DNA from: an uncultured Marvinbryantia sp.
Lineage (GTDB): Bacteria; Bacillota; Clostridia; Lachnospirales; Lachnospiraceae
Assembly: GCF_905201705.1 (NCBI RefSeq)
Contig: NZ_CAJKOX010000066.1
Span: 1-14,585 of the forward strand
DNA: 14,585 nucleotides
Reading direction: 5' to 3'
This document shows positions 5,333 to 9,720 of this stretch, one piece after another. Made by a program: the position numbers and the translations under genes. How positions within the stretch are numbered: the first letter of the stretch is position 1; each line of letters begins with the position of its first letter. The notes under the pieces are model-generated. The model saw only the letters and a program-made list of their open reading frames with translations, ran no database searches and was not told where the DNA came from.

Positions 5333-5719
5333 ACACAAAGTCCTCCCAGTAAAAGAAAAAGAAGCAAAAAGAAAAGTCCGCTGCGGCGGGGATTCCAAAC
5401 CATCCGGATTTGCCCACCGCCTTTCCCACAGGCTTACGCCTGCCGGTACGCCCACAGGATTCCCCACACCATAAAGGCGTGGAGAATCCTGATGGACGAC
5501 CTTGGAAAAGACCGTGGACAAATCCTACCCTGCTATCGGATGGGCTGCGCCCCCCGATCCAGCACCCAGCAAATCGCTACAAACTGCTGACCCCTGCTCG
5601 CTTCCTAAAAAGAGAAATTTTTTATTTTTTCGCAACAAAAATCCAGCCCCTGTTCTAGCCTTAGACCCCTATACGGGGGCTTAGATTATCAATAGCTTTT
5701 TCCCTATTTTTTGACCGTT
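5333..5719 (-). other. Long structured leader of the primase-like gene; candidate origin/copy-control region
   Basis: No gene is visible in these ~390 bases. They contain several inverted repeats: CAGGC/GCCTG at 5429-5442, an 11-of-12 bp stem AGGATTCCCCAC at 5456-5490, a GC-rich stem around 5537-5560, and CCCCTATACGGGG at 5666-5678. An AT-rich run lies at 5618-5640. Short CCCCTG-type blocks recur at about 5592, 5647 and 5666. On the minus strand this is the untranslated leader from the promoter at 5720-5748 to the ATG. GC-rich hairpins beside an AT-rich patch, upstream of a replication gene, are what an origin or an attenuated leader would look like. I found no convincing antisense promoter. 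Confidence 0.4.
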
Positions 5720-5748
5720 ATTATAGCCTGTCCAAAACGCGATTTCAA
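5720..5748 (-). promoter_or_regulatory. Promoter of the primase-like gene, inside an inverted repeat
   Basis: On the minus strand TTGAAA (5743-5748) and a perfect TATAAT (5720-5725) are 17 bases apart. An 11-bp perfect inverted repeat, ATAGCCTGTCC at 5723-5733 and its complement at 5756-5766, brackets the promoter and overlaps the -10. The same stem can serve as terminator for the gene ending at 5771. A protein binding the two arms would block the promoter, so this is a plausible copy-number control site. Confidence 0.7.
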
Positions 5749-5770
5749 GGGTTGCGGACAGGCTATTTTG

Positions 5771-6466
5771 CTATCCATTTTTCGTTCCAGCCCGCATATC
5801 TGCGGGGACGATTCCAAGCGGTTTTGTGTGCTGAATGATATATTCCCAATAGCCAACTCTATAGTTTGCCCGAAGCTGCCGTGAGAATAGCGTATTGTGC
5901 GCTGCTTTGATTTCTTTCCAGTTTTCCGTTTCGATTAAATTCTCATAGCTGCTCCCGCTGCAAATCATCGTAATGCACACGTCCGCAAGCAAGCCATTTT
6001 TTCTGGCCAGAAGATCTTCCTCGATCAGCTGCCTTGCCTGGCTCTCTGTAAAATCGACCGAGTAAGGACTCTGAAGTACCGTCTCCCATACCTTTGCCGT
6101 CAGCAGCTTATTCCTGCCGGTTTTGTACCGTATTTCTTTTTCGGAGGACATCACGACAACATACCCGGTATGTACCTTTTTCGGTCGCAGCCCTCTATCC
6201 GCATTTGCTCTTTCCCGCGAAATTCTGAGAAGGTTCGCGTTGAGGGCGCGCTGGTCGGCGATTTCAGCCGTTTTCCGCTCCACCTGCTGTAGAAGGTCGT
6301 CTATCTGCGCTTGCACCCTCTGTGCGGCTCTGTCGGCCTCGTGTGCCGCCTCCTGTTTTACTCTGGATATCTCCCGCGCAGCGGCTCTTTCTGTTTCCTC
6401 TTTTTCGCGCTTGGCTCTATTGCGCTGATCAAGAAGTGTCTCATATTCCTGCTTTGTTTGAATCAC
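5771..6466 (-). CDS. Coiled-coil accessory protein of unknown function
   Basis: The 231-residue product has two parts. Residues 1-95 are a long charged helix rich in Glu, Arg, Ala and Gln (AKREKEETERAAAREI, RVQAQIDDLLQQVER), clearly coiled coil. From about residue 96, RANADRGLRPKKVHTGYVVV starts a compact C-terminal domain that runs to the end and contains aromatic pairs such as GYWEYIIQH. I recall similar proteins in small Clostridia mobile elements but know no function. I choose GTG 6466 because AGGAG lies 9 bases upstream; the GTG at 6499 has none and falls in a small hairpin. It follows the recombinase gene by about 90 bases and is probably co-transcribed. A role in replication or recombination is only suggested by position. 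Confidence 0.7.
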   Translation of the reverse strand: MIQTKQEYETLLDQRNRAKREKEETERAAAREISRVKQEAAHEADRAAQRVQAQIDDLLQQVERKTAEIADQRALNANLLRISRERANADRGLRPKKVHTGYVVVMSSEKEIRYKTGRNKLLTAKVWETVLQSPYSVDFTESQARQLIEEDLLARKNGLLADVCITMICSGSSYENLIETENWKEIKAAHNTLFSRQLRANYRVGYWEYIIQHTKPLGIVPADMRAGTKNG

Positions 6467-6558
6467 ATGGGAACACTCCTGGTCGTCCAGGCTGTCCACG
6501 GGTTTATACCCACCCGTCCACTGTTTTTTTACATACTCGATATCTCACTCGCCTCCCA

Positions 6559-7581
6559 TCAAAGGCCACGGATATAGTTGTCCGCGACCACGCTAATTCT
6601 GTTATGCCCCAGCGCCTTGCTGCAGACCAGCATAGCAGCCTTGTCCAGCTTCTTGCCCGCTTCATCCTTGCGGCAAGTGTAGACGTCGCTCTGATATCTT
6701 TTTCCGGTCCCCTTATTCACCCGGTCAAATGGAATTTCGCTGATCTTTCTCGCATGAGCTTTGTAGATGGCAACTGCATAATCCGAGCGGTAACTGTGAA
6801 TGTCCGCGCATTGGTGAATGAACTGCCAAACCTTTTCATCGGGCGGCGTGTTCTTCATCCGGTCAATGATCTGCGTTTGATTCTTCCCTATAATGGGGCT
6901 TACACGCTCCCTGCCGCCTTTTCCGTTCCGCACATGGATGAAATACTCACCGTCAAACATTCGCGTGTCCTGCAGCATCTGAAGCCGCTTCGTGTCGCCC
7001 GGCGTTCGCTGCTGCTCTGGAATTTTCTCAAGTGTCGTGATCTGCGCTTCGATCTGTTCCCGTGTCACCAGATCCGTTTCCTTCAGATCTGCCAGCTCAC
7101 TGCGCCGCAGTCCGGTTCCCCGGCAGAATTTTATCAGCTCATCGTTGTTAGCTTCCGAGAAGTGCCGATCCCGCTTGGCGTCTCCCCGGCTCCGTTTGAT
7201 TTCTGACCGGTTCCGCTTCGGCGGCTTGAAGTAGTCTTCATCGTCTGGCTTTATGCCATACAACTTCCCCAAGGCTTTCGCCTCGGCCTGAATCGTCCAA
7301 GCAGATAGATCCTGTTCAACTCGTACCTGCAGCCACTCGTTGACATACCTTTTTGCTTTCTTCAGCGTCGTACATTCCGGGTATTTTTCCTTGACATACT
7401 TCAAAAAGTACTTTATGTGCTTCCAGTAGGTCTTATATGTGTTGACCGAGAAGATCTTATCATCGGCTGTCCCGTTCAAGACTGCCTCGCGCTTACTTTC
7501 GCCCAGCGCTAGCATAGATGTCAATTTCTCATACGCCTGCTGGTGCAGATCCTTCGAGTATGATTTGTTTTTTCGCCCCAA
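6559..7581 (-). CDS. Tyrosine recombinase (integrase/resolvase type)
   Basis: The 340-residue product has all catalytic residues of the tyrosine recombinase family: Arg159 in GTGLRRSEL, Lys221 in NGKGGRER, His262 and Arg265 in DIHSYRSD, His326 in ALGHNR and the nucleophile Tyr336 in DNYI. Residues 40-110 form the helical core-binding domain. The stretch between HSYR and LGH is about 60 residues, longer than in Xer proteins, and includes YQSDVYTCRKDEAGKK; this longer loop is what I associate with plasmid-borne Clostridia recombinases. The start is TTG at 7581, with AGGGGG 7 bases upstream. Upstream lie a 34-bp palindrome and an extended -10 promoter. It could resolve plasmid multimers or integrate the element; no tRNA-like attachment site is visible. 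Confidence 0.92.
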   Translation of the reverse strand: MGRKNKSYSKDLHQQAYEKLTSMLALGESKREAVLNGTADDKIFSVNTYKTYWKHIKYFLKYVKEKYPECTTLKKAKRYVNEWLQVRVEQDLSAWTIQAEAKALGKLYGIKPDDEDYFKPPKRNRSEIKRSRGDAKRDRHFSEANNDELIKFCRGTGLRRSELADLKETDLVTREQIEAQITTLEKIPEQQRTPGDTKRLQMLQDTRMFDGEYFIHVRNGKGGRERVSPIIGKNQTQIIDRMKNTPPDEKVWQFIHQCADIHSYRSDYAVAIYKAHARKISEIPFDRVNKGTGKRYQSDVYTCRKDEAGKKLDKAAMLVCSKALGHNRISVVADNYIRGL

Positions 7582-7600
7582 ATAGTAGCCCCCTTTTCAT

Positions 7601-7634
7601 TACGATATATAACTTACATAAGTTATATATCGTA
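7601..7634. repeat. 34-bp perfect palindrome upstream of the recombinase gene
   Basis: Two 16-bp arms, TACGATATATAACTTA and its exact complement, meet around a central CA. It can also be read as 13-bp arms and an 8-bp TTACATAA spacer, the geometry of a recombinase core site. It lies between the predicted recombinase promoter and its start codon, just downstream of the transcription start. It could be the recombination site, an operator, or a translation-control hairpin. A GTATATACTTTA half-site follows at once (7632-7643). Confidence 0.75.
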
Positions 7635-7648
7635 TATACTTTATTTCC

Positions 7649-7657
7649 ATTATATCA
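7649..7657 (-). promoter_or_regulatory. Extended -10 promoter of the recombinase gene
   Basis: On the minus strand TGATATAAT is a perfect extended -10 (TGn plus TATAAT at 7649-7654). No good -35 is visible. Transcription would start near 7642, so the palindrome at 7601-7634 would lie within the first 45 bases of the mRNA. Confidence 0.5.
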
Positions 7658-7733
7658 ATTATTTACATTATATAAACGTTCAAGCTAAGCCGCTTCACGT
7701 CAGTTTCCGAAGAAACCTCGACGATCAGCAAAG

Positions 7734-7807
7734 TACACTTTTTTAAGTCTTATGTGTGACTGTTTTGAAGATTTCTCTTCTACACTTTTTTCTTGCTTAT
7801 GTGTGCA
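7734..7807. repeat. Pair of 27-bp direct repeats
   Basis: TACACTTTTTT, four variable bases, then CTTATGTGTG occur at 7734-7760 and 7781-7807, 47 bases apart. The 11 and 10 outer bases are identical, while the central four differ completely (AAGT versus CTTG) and the two bases after the block also differ. Conserved flanks around a variable centre suggest a binding site contacted on both sides. The ACAC and GTGT ends are also mutually inverted. Confidence 0.7.
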
Positions 7808-7946
7808 GCCTATTTATTAGCGTCTACGGCAGTTGAGGTTCTGTCGAATCCTTTTCCGAGGGATCAGCTCTCCAGTGCTTTCTACAGTACACTGGCAACG
7901 TTCAGTAGGTGGATGGTGAACAGATGCGTTCTGCTTACCTGTGCTT

Positions 7947-8034
7947 TCACAAAGATTACTCGCAGCAGGGTCCATGATGTGCTTTCCAATTCACAAAGGT
8001 TACTACGGCAAGCCCACACATCACAAAGGTGCAT
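7947..8034. repeat. Three short TCACAAAG direct repeats
   Basis: TCACAAAGATTACT (7947-7960), TCACAAAGGTTACT (7991-8004) and TCACAAAGGTGCAT (8021-8034) are spaced 44 and 30 bases apart. The first two match at 13 of 14 positions. They resemble degenerate iterons but the spacing is uneven, so their role is open. Confidence 0.5.
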
Positions 8035-8074
8035 CATACCTTTTTAGCGGCTCTAAAATGAAAACTGCTAAACC

Positions 8075-8090
8075 CCCGGCAGCTACCGGG
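8075..8090 (-). terminator. GC-rich hairpin downstream of the 85-residue gene
   Basis: CCCGG and CCGGG pair around a six-base CAGCTA loop. On the minus strand the stem is followed by GGTTTAGCAGTTTTCATTTT, T-rich but interrupted. It may be a second terminator after the hairpin at 8147-8170. Confidence 0.35.
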
Positions 8091-8146
8091 ACGCTCTAGG
8101 CCTAATTACTATTTATACTCGCCCAGACGAGTTTTCTGTAAAATTC

Positions 8147-8170
8147 ACTGAGCCTTTCCCGCCGCTCAGT
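8147..8170 (-). terminator. Hairpin at the stop codon of the 85-residue gene
   Basis: ACTGAGC and GCTCAGT pair perfectly over a 10-base loop. The stem overlaps the TGA stop codon, and on the minus strand it is followed by GAATTTTAC. A weak T tract makes this a moderate terminator. Confidence 0.5.
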
Positions 8171-8423
8171 ATTTGCAGTAAATATCCGCTGCCTCATCAA
8201 CGGAAGTTCCATCAAAAGCCGTATTGAACGCTTCCACGACCTTTCTAGTGTCTGCCTGATCCAGACCGACGATCTGTGCCACCCGGAGAAAATAGCCCAC
8301 ACAGGCATCGTTACTCCAGATTTCAGTGTTCTCCATCATCGCATCGGTGAAGCTGGCTCCAGCCGAATCTTTCGGCGTCATTTTTGCTGATTCAACCTTT
8401 CGCATATAGTCCTTAATTGTCAT
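8166..8423 (-). CDS. Conserved-looking small protein of mobile elements
   Basis: The 85-residue product is acidic and helical. It has the pattern NTEIWSNDACVGYF, then AQIVGLDQADTRKVVEAFNTAFDGTSVDEAADIY. I recall short Clostridia proteins with a TNDACxGY motif and a final helix with VEEAA, encoded on plasmids and integrative elements, but no function is known to me. GGAGG lies 8 bases before the ATG and a good promoter is upstream, so expression is likely. It is a single-gene unit with terminator-like stems behind it. The other minus-strand frame in this interval lacks these signals. Confidence 0.75.
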   Translation of the reverse strand: MTIKDYMRKVESAKMTPKDSAGASFTDAMMENTEIWSNDACVGYFLRVAQIVGLDQADTRKVVEAFNTAFDGTSVDEAADIYCKY

Positions 8424-8475
8424 TTGTTTTCCCTCCCAGCCAGTTCTAATTTACCGTCCTTTTCTGTTCAAGCCC

Positions 8476-8504
8476 ATCTTACCATACTATGCTGATAAAG
8501 TCAA
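8476..8504 (-). promoter_or_regulatory. Promoter of the 85-residue gene
   Basis: On the minus strand TTGACT (8499-8504) and TAAGAT (8476-8481) are 17 bases apart. The leader is about 45 bases and ends in a strong GGGAGGG ribosome binding site. Confidence 0.75.
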
Positions 8505-8527
8505 CATAAACCGAGTATATACAGATA

Positions 8528-8573
8528 TAACGGTTTACCCGTTCACGCCATTGCGCAAACGGGTAAACCGTTA
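8528..8573. repeat. Inverted repeat with 16-bp perfect arms
   Basis: TAACGGTTTACCCGTT and its exact complement flank a 14-base loop. It lies just upstream of the promoter of the 85-residue gene and at the edge of the GC-rich hairpin cluster 8600-8702. There is no T tract on either side, so a terminator is less likely than a structural or protein-binding role. Confidence 0.75.
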
Positions 8574-8811
8574 TTAGGCATCCAAGATGCCAAGAGTTCC
8601 CCAGCGCACAGCGCTGGGCGGGGTAAACCCCGGGCGTCTGCGGTCGCCTCCCCTGCTCGATGGCGACAACGAACCGCCCTTCCTGTCGGCTGTCCGTTGT
8701 CGTCACCGAGCAATGCGCTCATCGAGCATTCGCCGTGCCAGCGAGAAAACTCCGGTATCGCTGCTGCCTATACAACCGATCGTGCGGGTTTTGTATCGCC
8801 GTTTGGTTTCC
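8574..8811. other. GC-rich hairpin cluster without a gene; candidate oriT or single-strand origin
   Basis: No gene is supported in these ~240 bases. Adjacent stems are visible: CCCAGCGC/GCGCTGGG at 8600-8618, CGGGG/CCCCG around TAAA at 8619-8632, and CGACAACG/CGTTGTCG at 8664-8671 and 8695-8702. The segment is much richer in GC than its neighbours. Stacked hairpins in a non-coding GC-rich island are typical of transfer or single-strand origins, but no relaxase is encoded in the window, so mobilisation would have to be in trans. Confidence 0.4.
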
Positions 8812-8839
8812 TTGACAATAATTATTTAGTATGTATAAT
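8812..8839 (+). promoter_or_regulatory. Promoter of brnT-brnA
   Basis: TTGACA (8812-8817) and a perfect TATAAT (8834-8839) are 16 bases apart. The predicted transcription start falls at about 8846, the first base of the brnT start codon. In this family the BrnA antitoxin represses the operon together with BrnT. Confidence 0.85.
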
Positions 8840-8845
8840 ATAATT

Positions 8846-9136
8846 ATGGACACACTAAGATTTGAGTGGGACCCTAACAAGAATGAGATCAACAAGAAGA
8901 AGCACGGCTTATCCTTCGAGGCAGCAAAGGAGGTCTTTTACGACGAGTTTGCCATTCTATTTGACGATCCGGATCACTCCATTGAAGAAGATCGCTTCCT
9001 CATTATCGGATCAATCAAATCGCAGAAAATTTGCATTGTGAGCCATTGCTACCGCGACAACGAAAACTGCATCCGTATTATCTCGGCAAGGCAGGCAACC
9101 AAAACCGAGCAACGTATTTATCTCGATGGAATTTGA
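8846..9136 (+). CDS. brnT: BrnT-family ribonuclease toxin
   Basis: The 96-residue product is a type II toxin with a RelE-like fold that cleaves RNA and stops growth. Diagnostic features are FEWDPNKNEINKKKHGLSFE at the N terminus, DDPDHSIEEDRFLIIG in the middle, and IRIISARQATKTEQRIY at the C terminus. I choose ATG 8846: an upstream in-frame ATG at 8831 would overlap the promoter -10. No ribosome binding site precedes 8846, and the promoter predicts transcription starting at or next to this codon, so the mRNA may be leaderless. It is the first gene of the operon, the usual brnT-brnA order, and appears intact. Confidence 0.94.
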   Translation: MDTLRFEWDPNKNEINKKKHGLSFEAAKEVFYDEFAILFDDPDHSIEEDRFLIIGSIKSQKICIVSHCYRDNENCIRIISARQATKTEQRIYLDGI

Positions 9137-9145
9137 GGTGATAGT

Positions 9146-9361
9146 ATGAGAGATGAATATAACATCAGCGAGCTGAATCCAAGAAAAAATCCCTATGCGA
9201 ACCGGCTGAAAAAGCAGATTACCATCAATATCGACGGCGGCACCATCGACTACTTCAAGTCTCTGGCCGACGCCAAAGGCATCCCCTATCAGACCCTGAT
9301 TAACCTCTATTTGAGAGACTGTGCCGATAACCACCGGCAACTCCAATTATCCTGGCAGTAA
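9146..9361 (+). CDS. brnA: BrnA-family antitoxin
   Basis: The 71-residue product neutralises BrnT and represses the operon. The core KKQITINIDGGTIDYFKSLA followed by KGIPYQTLINLYLRDC is the ribbon-helix-helix unit typical of BrnA. GAGGTGATAGT places a good ribosome binding site before the ATG, 9 bases after the brnT stop. This contrasts with brnT, which has none, and would favour antitoxin synthesis. Its TAA stop overlaps the ATG of the vapC remnant (TAATG). Confidence 0.94.
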   Translation: MRDEYNISELNPRKNPYANRLKKQITINIDGGTIDYFKSLADAKGIPYQTLINLYLRDCADNHRQLQLSWQ

Positions 9362-9525
9362 TGCTTCTGCACGAATTTTTTCGGTCAATAAAACCACGCA
9401 GCATTGTACAACAGGATATGCTGATCGCCGCGCACGCTAGATTTGAAGATATGATTCTGGTCACAAACAACGTCCGAGAGTTCGAGCGCGTTCCTGATCT
9501 GGTCGTTGAAAATTGGATAGAGTAA
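9361..9525 (+). pseudogene. C-terminal remnant of a VapC-type PIN toxin
   Basis: A 54-codon frame starts at an ATG overlapping the brnA stop. Residues 16-54 match the end of VapC toxins: QDMLIAAHARFEDMILV, then TNNVREFERVPDL and ENW. Intact VapC proteins are about 130 residues; here the first two thirds, including the N-terminal catalytic Asp and the central Glu, are missing, while the late Asp of DMLIAAHA remains. The 15 residues before the match do not look like VapC. It should be inactive as a nuclease. No VapB is present. Confidence 0.8.
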
Positions 9526-9648
9526 CTCCTCTACGTTTGCGGGCGTGCGCAACCGCAGAGCCGTATTTTTTCGTCAAAAATGTATATCTATCTATCATGT
9601 TGCGTCCCCACGCAATACGCACGAAAAGGCAAAAGAAGCAAAGAAACC

Positions 9649-9679
9649 GGCGGCCATTCAAAATGGTCGCCAGTTTTTT
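9649..9679. terminator. Bidirectional terminator between brnTA and the solute-binding lipoprotein gene
   Basis: GGCGGCCATT and AATGGTCGCC pair with one G-T position over a CAA loop, followed on the plus strand by AGTTTTTT. On the minus strand the stem is followed by GGTTTCTTTGCTTCTTTT. It separates converging units. The 120 bases before it (9526-9648) contain a TTGCGT/ACGCAA hairpin and no gene. Confidence 0.85.
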
Positions 9680-9720
9680 ATGAAATTTGGAAGATCTCGT
9701 CTTTAATCTCTGTGAAGCAT

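Larger units (their letters stand above)
7660..8072. other. Repeat-rich non-coding segment between recombinase and the 85-residue gene
   Basis: I find no convincing gene in these ~410 bases; open frames on both strands lack ribosome binding sites and recognisable composition. The segment is rich in short repeats: the 27-bp pair at 7734-7807, GTGCTTTC at 7875, 7941 and 7979, and TCACAAAG at 7947, 7991 and 8021. A CCAGTG/CACTGG stem lies at 7872-7893. On the minus strand the GAAAGCAC copies are followed by similar GG-AGC-GA-C blocks, so these look like degenerate ~40-65 bp repeats. A recombinase accessory region, origin or decayed gene are all possible. Confidence 0.5.

Noticed and set aside
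5333..5521. Extension of the primase-like frame to a start at 5521
   Set aside because: The added 63 residues are proline/glycine-rich and lack a ribosome binding site, while ATG 5332 has GGAGG at the right distance.
6322..7206. A 294-codon open frame on the plus strand
   Set aside because: It lies opposite the recombinase gene and has no recognisable motif or ribosome binding site, whereas the minus strand has all tyrosine recombinase residues.
7734..8034. CRISPR array
   Set aside because: The repeats are few, uneven in spacing and differ from one another; no cas gene is present.
7793..8047. An 84-codon plus-strand frame in the repeat-rich region
   Set aside because: It overlaps the repeats, has no ribosome binding site and shows no recognisable pattern.
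8102..8308. A second minus-strand frame within the 85-residue gene
   Set aside because: It lacks a ribosome binding site and has a composition typical of a shifted frame; the 85-residue frame has a promoter and GGAGG.
8574..8811. Mobilisation (relaxase) gene
   Set aside because: No HUH or relaxase motif occurs in any frame here or elsewhere in the window; only hairpins support a transfer role.
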